Positions 1 through 8,844 of a stretch of DNA of 64,000 bases are shown piece after piece. Below the pieces are notes generated by a model that saw only the letters and a program-made list of their open reading frames with translations, did no database searches and had not been told where the DNA came from. This DNA is from Steroidobacteraceae bacterium (GTDB lineage Bacteria > Pseudomonadota > Gammaproteobacteria > Steroidobacterales > Steroidobacteraceae), in assembly GCA_019634895.1 (NCBI GenBank), contig JAHCAM010000006.1:55914-119913 (forward strand). The letters are read 5' to 3'. A program made the position numbers and the translations under genes. Numbering within the stretch: position 1 is the stretch's first letter; each line of letters starts with the position of its first letter.

Positions 1-1
1 C

Positions 2-811
2 GAGCAGAGCGTGGCCGGCCTCACTGGCGGCAATTCGGACCTGGTGCCGGAGGAAGCCGACACGCTGACCTACGGCCTGGTCTGGACGCCGTCGTTCGTC
101 GAGGGCCTGTCGGTCACCGTCGATCGCTTCGACATCGAGATCGGCGGCGTCATCGACGTGGTGGCGCGGCAGACCGCAGCGAATTACTGCTACGACTTCG
201 GCCTGTTCTGCAACGCCGTGACCCGCGGGACGAGCCCGCTGCTTCCCGGCGCGAACTACGTGCTGACGGCCGTCAATCAGCAGCTGCAGAACGTGGCGGA
301 GTACAGCATCAGCGGCATCGACGTCGGCGCCACCTACGGGTTCAGCATGGGCCGTTTCGGCGCCCTGAACTTCAACCTGAGCGCGGTGTTCTACGACCAG
401 GCCCGGAAGCTGCCGTTGCCGGGCGCGGCGCCGATCGAGCTGAAAGGCTCGGCGGGCGGCGATACGGCCGACACCGGGTACATCGAGGAGCAGGTGACTT
501 TGCTGACGAGCTACCGACTGGGCAAGTTCTCGACGATGTGGGATGTCCGCTACCTGGGCAGCAGCGAGATGGCGTACTTCAGCAGCGCTGCGGGATTTCC
601 GTCGATCGGCGCCAGGGACTACCACGCCCTGCGATTCGGCTACGACTTGCGCGAGGGCAGCGAGGTGTACGTCGGCGTCACAAACCTGTTCGACCAGGAT
701 CCACCCTTGCTCTGCTCGGGCTGCTCCGGCACCCAGGCTCTGGACACCATCCCGGGCTACTACGACGTCTTCGGCCGCTCGTGGTATGCCGGGGTGCGCC
801 ACCGGTTCTGA
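2..811 (+). CDS. TonB-dependent receptor, C-terminal part (5' end outside window)
   Basis: The reading frame is open from the window edge to a stop at 811, leaving about 269 residues. The sequence alternates short aromatic-rich amphipathic strands typical of an outer-membrane beta-barrel. It ends in 'YAGVRHRF', a terminal Phe as used for BAM recognition. The segment VYVGVTNLFDQDPP is the usual penultimate-strand motif of TonB-dependent receptors (residues near 220 of the visible part). A CSGCSG cysteine pair sits in a late extracellular loop. The plug domain and TonB box are missing, so the substrate (siderophore, vitamin B12, glycan or other) cannot be stated. Family assignment is secure; specificity is not. 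Confidence 0.85.
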   Translation, partial: EQSVAGLTGGNSDLVPEEADTLTYGLVWTPSFVEGLSVTVDRFDIEIGGVIDVVARQTAANYCYDFGLFCNAVTRGTSPLLPGANYVLTAVNQQLQNVAEYSISGIDVGATYGFSMGRFGALNFNLSAVFYDQARKLPLPGAAPIELKGSAGGDTADTGYIEEQVTLLTSYRLGKFSTMWDVRYLGSSEMAYFSSAAGFPSIGARDYHALRFGYDLREGSEVYVGVTNLFDQDPPLLCSGCSGTQALDTIPGYYDVFGRSWYAGVRHRF

Positions 812-1174
812 ACTGCGCCCGAGACGGTTCCTGCCTCCAGCGGCGCCCCTCGGGGCGCCGCATTACTTTCATTGCCAGGGCTCCCAGATCGCGAAGGCGA
901 TGCCGGGCCGATAACGGCAGGATCCTGACGCATCTGCGGCACGACCCGGGGCGACAGCCTGCCGCTTCCACCTCGCAGCGTGCTCGTGCGCCACCCGGCC
1001 GACGGCCCGGCGCGGAGATTCCGGCCCCATCCGCCGGCGGGAAAGCCGTCATCAGCCCGTGGCGCTCGCCGGGACAGGTGCTTTGAACCTACTATTCGCC
1101 CGCGGCACTGCGGCATGCGTCGCTGGGGGCGGAGGCCGACCGTCTGGCAGGCTGGTCAGCGAGGGGAGACAATC
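812..1174. other. Non-coding gap of about 360 bp
   Basis: No convincing gene lies here. The frames open in this stretch are high-GC shadows without a ribosome site. The only structure I see is the GC-rich hairpin at 840-861, just after the receptor stop. A purine-rich ribosome site (GAGGGGAG, about 1161-1168) at the right edge belongs to the next gene. Confidence 0.6.
840..861 (+). terminator. GC-rich hairpin, probable terminator of the TonB receptor gene
   Basis: A perfect 10-bp inverted repeat GCGGCGCCCC / GGGGCGCCGC with a 2-nt centre is followed by ATTACTTTCATT. It lies 29 nt after the receptor stop codon. The T-tract is imperfect, so intrinsic termination is likely but not certain. Confidence 0.5.
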
Positions 1175-2062
1175 ATGGGCAACCTCGGGATCGTCCATGT
1201 GCACGTGATTGGGTGCGTGCTGGCAATCGGCGCGGCCGCCGCCGCCGCCGATTCGGTGTGCAACAAGGGATACCGTGACACGTCAGCCGCGGAACGGGCC
1301 ACGATGGTGCGAATCCTCGACGCCGTGCGCCCCGCACTGCCGGCCGCGCCGCAAGGCTGGGTCATCGTCAATGACGACCCGCCGTCCGTGCCGGGCGGTC
1401 TGTGCATGGATTACGAGCGCAAGCCCTGGTCCTACGGCTACTCGCGGACCTACCGGCGCACCGACAAGAACGACGAGATCGACCGGGCGACGCGCGCAGC
1501 GGCGGATCTCATGCAGGCGGACATGGTGAAGAAGCAGCCGCGCCTGGATGCGATCATGGCCCGAAACCAGGCGCTGTCGAAACAGCAGGTTGCGCTCATC
1601 GAGAAGGGTCAGATGGAACGAGCTCTGGCGCTCAATGAGCAGCTGGCATCGCTGCAGGACGAGTACAGGAAAGTCGCGGACGAGGGTGACGCACGACTGC
1701 GCGGCGAGGCGATGATGATCGAAGCCATGCGCGACATCGAGTTCAGCGTCTCGGTGCGCGTGAATCCCTGGGGCGAGTCACCGGCAGCCGCCGATACCAC
1801 GGCGGTCACCGTGACCGGCAATCCGGTCGCGGCCTACCGCTGGAACAGCCGGCGCGAGGATTCCCGGCAGGGTGGGGCCGTGGTGGTGTACGGCCGGTGG
1901 CGCGCGACGGCCAGCGGCAGTCTCGGCCTCGTCGCCCACGGCCACGTGCCGGCGAACGCCGTGCATGGCATCTCGGTTCACGTTGATGCCGACGAAGAGC
2001 GCCTGGATTCGGTCATCGCAGCGATCGACTTCAACGCGCTCGAGAGACTGTTGCCGCCCTGA
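1175..2062 (+). CDS. Secreted protein of unknown function
   Basis: A 295-residue protein. The ATG at 1175 was chosen because it follows a strong ribosome site (GAGGGGAG) and opens a signal peptide (MGNLGIVHVHVIGCVLAIGA, then AAAAAD). The frame stays open upstream without a plausible start. The mature protein starts near residue 26. It has a Lys/Gln/Glu-rich helical middle (about residues 110-185, probable coiled coil) and a C-terminal half without a motif I recognise. I assign no function. It precedes a lytic-transglycosylase-like lipoprotein on the same strand by 85 nt, so the two may be co-transcribed and act in the periplasm. Confidence 0.7.
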   Translation: MGNLGIVHVHVIGCVLAIGAAAAAADSVCNKGYRDTSAAERATMVRILDAVRPALPAAPQGWVIVNDDPPSVPGGLCMDYERKPWSYGYSRTYRRTDKNDEIDRATRAAADLMQADMVKKQPRLDAIMARNQALSKQQVALIEKGQMERALALNEQLASLQDEYRKVADEGDARLRGEAMMIEAMRDIEFSVSVRVNPWGESPAAADTTAVTVTGNPVAAYRWNSRREDSRQGGAVVVYGRWRATASGSLGLVAHGHVPANAVHGISVHVDADEERLDSVIAAIDFNALERLLPP

Positions 2063-2147
2063 GCGGGGTCCCGCACGGCTGATGCAGGCGCCGTTTGATA
2101 CCATGCGTGGGCGTTTCCGTATCCCCACGAGGCTGGCTCCAGACAAC

Positions 2148-3626
2148 ATGAATCCGCTCACCGTGAGGGGCGCGGCACCGGCGCTGCTCGCAGGCATGTC
2201 GCTGCTCTGCGCCTCCTGCGCAACGATGCAAGGCGCGCCGGACGAGGCAGAGCCGCCATTCGTGAGCGAGGAGCCTGTCACGCCGCTGGAGCCGGAGGTC
2301 GCCGCTTCCCGGGACGACCCGCCTCACGCGCAGGCCGTGGAAGGCGAAGTCCCGCTCGCCGTCGCCGAGTCGGAGCCCGCTCAGGACACCGCGCCCCTCA
2401 AGGAGCTGGACGAGCTGGTCGTCAGGGCCCAGCGTCACGACCAGATCCGGGACCTGGTGTCCCAGGCTCGCTCGCTGCTGCAGGACTTCGAGCTGGAGTA
2501 CGCGTTCACGGGCAAGGGCAGGAACGAGACACTCCGCGGCCGCCCCGTGGCCTTTGCCCTGTGGAGCGAATCGAGCAAGGAATGGACCATTGCGCGCATC
2601 GAGATTCCCCGCCCGCCGGTGAACTGGAAGCCCGGACGCAAGCCGCTGCGCTTCACCCTGCACACCCCGGGAATCGAGGCGCAGCACATCAAGGGCACCG
2701 GTGCCGAGCGACTGATGTTCGCCTTCTCCCGGGACGGCGAGCCGCTCAAGGTCTACGGCAGGAAGTTCCCGGTGTTCGACAGCGCACTGATCAGGAAGAA
2801 GCGCTGGAGGGCCGTGGCCGAAACGGCGCGACCCATCATCTATCTGCCGTTCACCGAAGACACCTTCGATTCCCATTTCGTCAGCGGCGGCCGCGAGTTC
2901 CTGCTGTCCACCGCGCAACGAGCCATCGACGAGTTGCGCCTGGCCGATGCGCCGTCGGTCGCGTTCCCCGGCGAGGCCCTGGCGGATGTCGTGCCGGCAT
3001 CCGTCATCGCCACGCTGGCCGTGATCGAGCAGACCGATGACGCCGACTTCGCCAGGAGGCGGGAGGACGCATTTCACGAGGTCATGAACCAGTACGGCCT
3101 CAAGCGCGGCGAGGCTTACCGCTACAGCGTTTCCAGCGCTTCGGCCATCGGTCCCATGCAGTTCACCAACCGCAAGGGCAACGGCACCTACGCGATGGTC
3201 GTCAGGCGCTGTCCCGCGGCGCGGCTCGACCCGGACTTCGAGCGCGGCGCGACGGACCTGCTCAACGCCATGAAGGCCGCCATCTGCCTGTTCGACATCG
3301 AGCTGCGGCAGATGCGCGCGGACATCCGCATGGCCTACCGCGACAACAAGGAGGTCCTGGGCATCTTCCCGGTGGCTGCCTACAACGGCGGGCCCCGGAA
3401 CGTGACCAGGCTCTACAACGTCATGAACCGGATGAAGGTGAAACTCGCCGAGCTGAGCCGCCCGGGCGAACAGCCGCCGAAGCCGGTGCCCTGCCCATGC
3501 GTGTGGAAGGAGGACGCATCGGGCGTCCGCCCGGTGACGATCCCGCGCTACAACAACGAGAACCGCTGGTACATCGAGAAGTACCAGGCCATCCTGGGCA
3601 TGTTCGAGGAGCCGGAGCAGGGATAG
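2148..3626 (+). CDS. Lytic transglycosylase-like (SLT domain) lipoprotein
   Basis: A 492-residue protein. An N-terminal export signal ends in LLCASC (cysteine near residue 24), an atypical lipobox, followed by an acidic Pro/Glu-rich linker to about residue 85. The C-terminal third resembles the SLT/goose-lysozyme fold: a Glu in KRGEAYRY (near residue 322, candidate catalytic acid), then SASAIGPMQF, and later FPVAAYNGGP, matching the family's GA-x-GLMQ and AAYNAGP motifs. The likely role is cleavage of peptidoglycan glycan strands at the outer-membrane inner face. The middle domain (about residues 100-300) is unassigned. An in-frame ATG at 2103 is an alternative start, but 2148 gives the better signal peptide. 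The gene family within the class is uncertain. Confidence 0.65.
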   Translation: MNPLTVRGAAPALLAGMSLLCASCATMQGAPDEAEPPFVSEEPVTPLEPEVAASRDDPPHAQAVEGEVPLAVAESEPAQDTAPLKELDELVVRAQRHDQIRDLVSQARSLLQDFELEYAFTGKGRNETLRGRPVAFALWSESSKEWTIARIEIPRPPVNWKPGRKPLRFTLHTPGIEAQHIKGTGAERLMFAFSRDGEPLKVYGRKFPVFDSALIRKKRWRAVAETARPIIYLPFTEDTFDSHFVSGGREFLLSTAQRAIDELRLADAPSVAFPGEALADVVPASVIATLAVIEQTDDADFARRREDAFHEVMNQYGLKRGEAYRYSVSSASAIGPMQFTNRKGNGTYAMVVRRCPAARLDPDFERGATDLLNAMKAAICLFDIELRQMRADIRMAYRDNKEVLGIFPVAAYNGGPRNVTRLYNVMNRMKVKLAELSRPGEQPPKPVPCPCVWKEDASGVRPVTIPRYNNENRWYIEKYQAILGMFEEPEQG

Positions 3627-3648
3627 CCCGGCGCGGCAACAGGCTGGT

Positions 3649-4881
3649 TCAGCCCTCCCGCGCCAGCAGCATCTGCACGTCGCCGAGCCGCCGGTCGGCG
3701 AACCCCGCCTCGCAGTAGCACAGGTAGAACTCCCACATCCGGATGAAGGTCTCCGGGTAGCCCATCGCGCGCACGGCGTCGAGGCTGTTGAAGAAGTTTG
3801 CGCGCCAGCGCGCCAGCGTGGTCGCGTAATGCGGGCCGATGTCCTGCAGCGCGACCATGCGCAGGTCGGACGAGTCCGCCATCGCCTGCGCCATCGCGCT
3901 GATTGCCGGGAGGCAGGCGCCCGGGAAGATGTAGCGCTTGATGAAGTCCACCTCGTCGCGCGTGCGTGCGTAGTGGCGGTCGGCGATCGTGATCGTCTGC
4001 AGCAGCATGCGCCCGCCCGGGGCGAGCCGCTCGGCGCACTGGCGGAAGAAGGTCCCGTACTGGCGGTGGCCGATGGCCTCGATCATCTCGATGGACACGG
4101 CCTTGTCGTAGGTGCCGGCGAGGTCGCGGTAGTCCTCGAGCACGAGCGTCACGCGGTCCTCGAGGCCGGCGGCGCGGATGCGATCGCGCGCGAGCTCGAA
4201 CTGGGACGGCGAGATCGTCGTGGTCGTGACACGGCAGCCGTAGCGCGAGGCGGCGTGCAGGGCGAAGCCGCCCCAGCCGGTGCCGATCTCGAGCACGTGG
4301 TCGGCGGGCCCCAGCGCAAGTGCGCGACAGATGCGGTCGAGCTTGGCGGTCTGCGCTTCGGCCAGCGTCATGTCCGGCCGCTCGAACAGCGCGCAGGAAT
4401 ACATCATCGTCTCGTCCAGCATCAGCCGGAAGAAATCATTGCCGAGGTCGTAGTGCGCGCGGATGTTGCGGCGGCTGCCGGCGCGGGTGTTGCGGTGCAG
4501 CCAGTGCGCGAGCCGGCGCAGCAGCGACGACAGTCGGGCGAGGCCGCTCTCCATGCCGTCGAGGACGTCGTGATTCAGCAGCATCACGCGCATCAGCGCC
4601 GTAAGGTCGTCCGCGCGCCAGTGGCCGAGCATGTACGACTCCGCGGCGCCGACCGAGCCGCCCCAGGCGACTTCGGAATAGAACGCCGGGTCGCGCACCG
4701 TGATCGTTGCCTCGGGCCCGGTGCCGTCGCCGAATGCGTGAACCGCAGCGCCTTCGCGCAGCCGCAGCAGCCCGCGCGTGAGCATGCCGAGCCGCGCCAG
4801 CACCGCATGCCGGGCGGCGGTCCCCAGGAGATTCGGCCGCGGCGCAGCCCGGGAGAGTTCGATCAGGGTGGTGTCGTTCAT
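3649..4881 (-). CDS. cfa: Cyclopropane-fatty-acyl-phospholipid synthase family protein
   Basis: A 410-residue SAM-dependent methyltransferase of the CFA/mycolate cyclopropane synthase family (COG2230). These enzymes modify acyl-chain double bonds of membrane phospholipids. Visible motifs: HYDLGNDFF (about 143-151), YSCALF with the family's active-site cysteine (161-166), the SAM loop VLEIGTGWGG (196-205), and the C-terminal FIKRYIFPGACLP and RMWEFYLCYCEAGF blocks. It is the last gene of the run under the B12-dependent regulator. Its ATG overlaps the DUF1365 stop (ATGA), so translation is probably coupled. A second, more divergent paralogue is encoded at 9384-10433. Related enzymes beside DUF1365 and FAD-oxidoreductase genes make branched or furan-type fatty acids in other bacteria, so the product may not be a plain cyclopropane. 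Confidence 0.9.
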   Translation of the reverse strand: MNDTTLIELSRAAPRPNLLGTAARHAVLARLGMLTRGLLRLREGAAVHAFGDGTGPEATITVRDPAFYSEVAWGGSVGAAESYMLGHWRADDLTALMRVMLLNHDVLDGMESGLARLSSLLRRLAHWLHRNTRAGSRRNIRAHYDLGNDFFRLMLDETMMYSCALFERPDMTLAEAQTAKLDRICRALALGPADHVLEIGTGWGGFALHAASRYGCRVTTTTISPSQFELARDRIRAAGLEDRVTLVLEDYRDLAGTYDKAVSIEMIEAIGHRQYGTFFRQCAERLAPGGRMLLQTITIADRHYARTRDEVDFIKRYIFPGACLPAISAMAQAMADSSDLRMVALQDIGPHYATTLARWRANFFNSLDAVRAMGYPETFIRMWEFYLCYCEAGFADRRLGDVQMLLAREG

Positions 4882-5648
4882 GCGGTCTCCTGCGGGAGGC
4901 GCCTGTCGGGATGGACGTGGAAGGGCGCGCGCTTGCGCCAGAGCCGCAGCGCCTGCCAGTAGATGCGGCCGAGCACGGTGAGCGCGGCGAACGGCTGGCG
5001 TGCCAGCATGGCCGCGAGGCTCCCGGCCGTGATCTCGCGGCGCCGCAGCACGAGCGAGGCGTCGAACAGCTTGCGTCCCGCCCGCCGGTTCTCCATGCGC
5101 ACCGCGAGCCGTTCCCCGGGCATCGAGAAGCGCCAGTCGTAGTCCAGGTCCATCGGCATGAATGGCGAGACGTGGAAGGCCTTGGCGAGGCGGAAGCGCA
5201 GTTGAGCATCCGGTGCGGCACCATCGGGCGCGCGCAGCACGTAGGCATGGCGCTCGTTCCACGGCGTGTTGGTGACCTCGGCGACGATCGCCTCGACGCG
5301 CCGGTCGTCGGCGTCGAAGCAGTAATAGAAGCTCACGGGATTGAAGCAGAAGCCGAAAGTGCGCAGCTGCGTGAGCATCCGGACGGGCCCCACCGGCCGG
5401 ATGCCGGTCTCCTGCTCGATGCGGCCGCGCACGGCCGTTTCGAGGGGCACGGACGGATCGCCGAGGTAATCCGCGCGGCGCAGCCAGGCGGGCGCCGGGC
5501 GGCGCGTGGACCACAGCCAGCGGCCGCAGAACACCTGGTCGAGCTCCGCGAGATCGAGCCAGGCGAGCGTCACGCGGTAGCCGAATGCGTGCGGCACCGG
5601 CGCATGGCGGCGGTGGCTAAGCCGACCGGTGTAGAGCGCGCTGTGCAT
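4878..5648 (-). CDS. DUF1365 domain protein
   Basis: A 256-residue DUF1365 protein. The start MHSALYTGRL at 5648 begins at the first family-conserved residues. The upstream in-frame extension only overlaps the FAD gene and lacks conservation. Recognisable blocks are HRRHAPVPHAFGYR, LTQLRTFGFCFNPVSFYYCF, EVTNTPWNERHAY and KAFHVSPFMPMDLDY, all hallmarks of the family. The biochemical role is not established. It nearly always sits beside an FAD-dependent amine-oxidase-like protein and a CFA synthase, as here, so a step in modified-lipid synthesis is inferred. It overlaps the upstream FAD gene by 32 nt and the downstream cfa by 4 nt. Confidence 0.88.
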   Translation of the reverse strand: MHSALYTGRLSHRRHAPVPHAFGYRVTLAWLDLAELDQVFCGRWLWSTRRPAPAWLRRADYLGDPSVPLETAVRGRIEQETGIRPVGPVRMLTQLRTFGFCFNPVSFYYCFDADDRRVEAIVAEVTNTPWNERHAYVLRAPDGAAPDAQLRFRLAKAFHVSPFMPMDLDYDWRFSMPGERLAVRMENRRAGRKLFDASLVLRRREITAGSLAAMLARQPFAALTVLGRIYWQALRLWRKRAPFHVHPDRRLPQETA

Positions 5649-6888
5649 GGTCCTGCTCGAAATGGGCGACGGCGGCTTCCGCGCTCGCCACGCCGTCCTC
5701 GTGGAAGCCGTTGCGCCACCAGGCACCGCAGAAATAGGTGCGCCGCGCCCCGTTCAGCTCCCGCTGGCGCGCCTGGGCGGCGACGGAAGCCGGCGTGAAC
5801 AGCGGATGGCGGTAGACGATGCGCTTCAGGATCCGGGCCGGGTCGATCGCCTCGCTCCTGTTGAGCGTCACCAGCAGCGGCACGGGGGACGTGATCCGCT
5901 GCAGGATGTTCATGTGGTAGGTCAGCGCGACCCGGCCGGCGCCTCGCGGCAGCACGTGGTAGTTCCAGGCGGCGTGAGCGAGGCGCCGGCGCGGCAGCAG
6001 CCGCTCGTCGGTATGCAGCACCGCCTCGTTGCGCTGGTACGGGATCGCCGCCAGCACCTCGCGCTCGGCGTCGCTGGGGTCCGCGATCAGCGCCAGCGCC
6101 TGGTCGCTGTGGCAGGCCAGGAACACGGCGTCGAAATGCTGCGCCTCGTGCCCGCGCGGCTTGACGATGGCACCTCCCGGCAGGCGCCGCACCCGTTCGA
6201 CGGGCGTCTCGAGGCGGATGCGGTGACGGAACGGCGCCGTGAGCCGCTCGACGTAGCGCGCGGAGCCGCCGGCAACCGTGCGCCACACGGGGCGGTCGTT
6301 GACCGTCAGCAGGCCGTGGTTGTGCAGGAAGCGGACGAAGAAGCGCGCCGGGAAGCCGAGCATCGCGGCCGGGTCCGTGGACCAGATCGCGGCGCCCATC
6401 GGCAGGACGTAGTGCTCGCGGAACGCGCGGCCGTAGCGGCCGCGCTCGAGCAGCTGTGCCAGCGGCAGCTCCCCTCCCGGCGTGGCCAGCAGGCGCGGCG
6501 CCTCGCGGTTGAAGCGCAGGATGTCGCGCACCATGCCGAGGAAGGCGGGGCGCAGCAGGTTGCGCCGCTGGGCGAACAGCGCATTCAGCGAGGTGCCGTT
6601 GTACTCGAGCCCGGTCGCCTCGTCGCGCACCGAGAAGCTCATGCTGCTCTCCTGCGTCGCCACGCCGAGCGAGGCGAGCAGGGCGGAGAATCGAGGATAG
6701 GTGCGGTCGTTGTAGACGATGAAGCCCGTATCCACGGCGTGGCGCCGGCCCGCGACCTCGACCTCGTGCGTGTGGCTGTGGCCGCCCGCATGCGAGGCGG
6801 CCTCGAACACGGTCACCTCGTGCGCCCGGTGCAGAAGGTGCGCAACCACGTTGCCGGCGATGCCGGCGCCTACGATCGCAATCCTCAT
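5617..6888 (-). CDS. FAD-dependent oxidoreductase (amine oxidase / NAD(P)-binding family)
   Basis: A 423-residue flavoprotein. The N-terminal Rossmann motif IAIVGAGIAGNVVAHLL is followed by VFEA at the end of beta-2, the acidic residue that binds the FAD ribose. HAVDTGFIVYNDRTYP and a C-terminal FCGAWWRNGFHEDGVASA block (second FAD contact) are typical of the COG2907 proteins found next to DUF1365 and CFA synthases. The substrate is unknown; an unsaturated or methylated acyl chain is the contextual guess. Its start overlaps the lipocalin stop by one base (TAATG) and its end overlaps the DUF1365 gene, so it belongs to the same transcript. Confidence 0.88.
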   Translation of the reverse strand: MRIAIVGAGIAGNVVAHLLHRAHEVTVFEAASHAGGHSHTHEVEVAGRRHAVDTGFIVYNDRTYPRFSALLASLGVATQESSMSFSVRDEATGLEYNGTSLNALFAQRRNLLRPAFLGMVRDILRFNREAPRLLATPGGELPLAQLLERGRYGRAFREHYVLPMGAAIWSTDPAAMLGFPARFFVRFLHNHGLLTVNDRPVWRTVAGGSARYVERLTAPFRHRIRLETPVERVRRLPGGAIVKPRGHEAQHFDAVFLACHSDQALALIADPSDAEREVLAAIPYQRNEAVLHTDERLLPRRRLAHAAWNYHVLPRGAGRVALTYHMNILQRITSPVPLLVTLNRSEAIDPARILKRIVYRHPLFTPASVAAQARQRELNGARRTYFCGAWWRNGFHEDGVASAEAAVAHFEQDHAQRALHRSA

Positions 6889-7430
6889 TACTGCAGTTCG
6901 CGCGGCCGGTCCCAGCGCTGCGGGACCCGCTGGATCTTCGAGACGTCGTAGCCCTGCCCGGCGAGGAAGCCGAGGATGCGCTCGTAGTCGGGCGCGGGGA
7001 TCTCGGGCTCGCGGGCCATGATCCAGACGTAGTCGCGCGCCTGCCGGCCGATGACGGTTTGCGTGTAGCCGTCATCGAGCCAGGCGATGCGGTAGTCCGC
7101 CTTGACGGGCCAGACGAACTGCATCCCCCAGACCGCGTTGCCGCTGCCCTCGCGCACGAAGCCGCGCGGCGTGTAACGCTTCTCCTTGCCGTCGAAGGCG
7201 CCGGCACGGAATGTGAAAGTCGTCTCGATCGTGCCGTCCTCCGCGAGCCGGTAGGACTCGACCGCGTTGTGCGCGCCCTTCTCGATGAAGGTCGGAATGT
7301 TGGCGATCACGTACCAGTCGCCCATGAAACGCGCGAGGTCCACCTCGCCGGCGAGCCCCAGGGGCGGGTGCTCCTCGCCGCGGCAGCCGGCGAGCAGGAG
7401 CGCGGCGATCAGGATCGGGCGTGCAGACAT
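6888..7430 (-). CDS. blc: Lipocalin family lipoprotein (Blc-like)
   Basis: A 180-residue outer-membrane lipocalin. The signal ILIAALLLAGC gives a lipobox cysteine near residue 16. Lipocalin block 1 is seen as VDLARFMGDWYVIANIPTF, with the G-x-W motif. RDYVWIMAREP is the conserved late strand of Blc. Bacterial Blc binds fatty acids or lysophospholipids, which suits its place among lipid-modifying genes. I chose the ATG at 7430, which has a GAGGAG ribosome site at good spacing. An ATG at 7448 overlaps the preceding stop as ATGA and would add MRRAIR; either is possible. In other light-regulated photolyase/CFA loci a lipocalin is also common. Confidence 0.88.
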   Translation of the reverse strand: MSARPILIAALLLAGCRGEEHPPLGLAGEVDLARFMGDWYVIANIPTFIEKGAHNAVESYRLAEDGTIETTFTFRAGAFDGKEKRYTPRGFVREGSGNAVWGMQFVWPVKADYRIAWLDDGYTQTVIGRQARDYVWIMAREPEIPAPDYERILGFLAGQGYDVSKIQRVPQRWDRPRELQ

Positions 7431-7444
7431 GCGGATTGCTCTCC

Positions 7445-8068
7445 TCATTGCAGTTCGTAGCGAAGCCGGCGGCCGCCCGCGGCCGGCGCCTCGAGCGCCA
7501 CCCAGCGCCCGTCGGCATACCAGAGGTCAATGGCAAGGCCCGGACCGCTGATGCGGTGTCGCTCCGCGGGCCGCGGCTGTCCGCGCACCGGGACGGTCTC
7601 CCGGCCCTGGGGCGTGATCCGGACCGGCACCAGTTCGCCGGTCTGGCTGTTCAGCAGCCGCTCGGCTTCGAGGATGCGCGGATCCCAGTACGCGAAACTC
7701 ATGACGCAGCCGTCGTGCAGGCCGATGCCGGCGGGCCCGGTCACCGCCAGCCGGCCGTCCTGCGAGCTCGCGCTCACGGCGATGCGCTCGCCGTTGGTCT
7801 CGGTGCGCGAGCTGAGCGACTGCAGGCAGCCGTCCCGCCAGCGCTCCACGGCCTCGTGCGCGTAGCGGAAGGCGCTGATGAACAGCACGCGCACGTCGAA
7901 CTGCGCCTCGCTCCTGAGCACGAGGGTTTCGCCCGCACCCTCGAGCGTGAAGCGGTGGCGGCCGATCTCGCGGCCGTCCAGCAGCACGCGGAAATCCCAG
8001 TCGCCGGTGGCCGCGAGTGACGGCGGCGTTCCCGCGAGCAGCAGGAGCAGGGCAGCCAGCGGACGCAT
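7445..8068 (-). CDS. Exported protein, DUF6134-like
   Basis: A 207-residue protein with a clear Sec signal peptide (MRPLAALLLLLAGTPPSLAA; mature from about residue 20). The mature part begins WDFRVLLDGREIGRHRFTLE and includes a Cys pair (near residues 80 and 122) and SFAYWDPRILEAERLLNSQTG. These features resemble DUF6134 proteins, which are periplasmic and predicted to form a small beta-rich fold. No catalytic motif is evident and the function is unknown. Its start abuts the DUF1295 gene stop and its end overlaps the longer lipocalin start as ATGA, so it is in the same operon. The family name is from memory of the pattern and deserves a profile search. Confidence 0.7.
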   Translation of the reverse strand: MRPLAALLLLLAGTPPSLAATGDWDFRVLLDGREIGRHRFTLEGAGETLVLRSEAQFDVRVLFISAFRYAHEAVERWRDGCLQSLSSRTETNGERIAVSASSQDGRLAVTGPAGIGLHDGCVMSFAYWDPRILEAERLLNSQTGELVPVRITPQGRETVPVRGQPRPAERHRISGPGLAIDLWYADGRWVALEAPAAGGRRLRYELQ

Positions 8069-8844
8069 CAGGGCTCCCGCAGCGGGCCGGGGAAGAAGGC
8101 GCGGGTGCGCCGGACGTAGTCACGGTAGGCCGGACGGCGTTCGCCGATGTCCTTCTCGAGCAGCGTGACGCCGGATATCCGCAGCAGCAGCAAGGACATC
8201 AGCAGCGGCGAGAACAATGTCCACCAGCCGCCGGCACCGGCCGCGACCAGGTAGAAACCCCACCAGACGCAGAACTCGCCGAAGTAGTTCGGGTGGCGGC
8301 TGTAGCGCCAGAGCCCGCGATCCATGACGTACCCCGCATGGGCCGGGTCCGCCTTGAAGCGCGCGAGTTGCCAGTCGGCGACCGTCTCGTAGGCGATGCC
8401 GAAGGCAGCGAGCGCGGCGCCCGTCCAGTCCAGTGCCGTGAGCGGGCCTGGACTCGCGATGGCCGCTGCCAGCGGCGCCGAGATCAGCCAGGCGAGCACG
8501 GCCTGCAGCCCGAACACGAGGTAGAGGCTCTTCCAGGCAAAGCCCGGCTCGTTGCGCGCCCGGATCGCGCGGTAGCGGTGGTCTTCCGGGGCGTTCCAGT
8601 TGCGCGCGGCGAGATGGGCGGAAAGCCGCAGTGCCCAGGCCGCCGTGAGCGCGAGCACCAGCCAGCCGCGCGGCCCGGCCACGGCCTGGAGCGCGAACAC
8701 GCCCGCCGCCAGCAGCAGGAACAGCGACCAGAACACGTCCACCAGTCCGGCGTTGCAGCGCGCCGTCGAGACCGCCCAGGCCGCGAGCGCGAGGCCGGCG
8801 ATGGCGGGCAGGGCGGCGAGCCAGAGGGCGGCGACCGGGCTCAT
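8068..8844 (-). CDS. DUF1295 membrane protein (steroid 5-alpha-reductase / isoprenylcysteine methyltransferase-like)
   Basis: A 258-residue polytopic membrane protein with about six or seven hydrophobic segments. The C-terminal signature GLWRYSRHPNYFGEFCVWWGF is that of DUF1295, related to 3-oxo-5-alpha-steroid 4-dehydrogenases and isoprenylcysteine methyltransferases; this block binds NADPH or SAM in characterised relatives. Also visible is VFWSLFLLLAAG near the N-terminus and LLEKDIGERRPAYRDYVRRT at the end. A lipid reductase or methyltransferase acting in the inner membrane is inferred. The ATG at 8844 overlaps the DUF2878 stop as ATGA. Confidence 0.88.
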   Translation of the reverse strand: MSPVAALWLAALPAIAGLALAAWAVSTARCNAGLVDVFWSLFLLLAAGVFALQAVAGPRGWLVLALTAAWALRLSAHLAARNWNAPEDHRYRAIRARNEPGFAWKSLYLVFGLQAVLAWLISAPLAAAIASPGPLTALDWTGAALAAFGIAYETVADWQLARFKADPAHAGYVMDRGLWRYSRHPNYFGEFCVWWGFYLVAAGAGGWWTLFSPLLMSLLLLRISGVTLLEKDIGERRPAYRDYVRRTRAFFPGPLREP

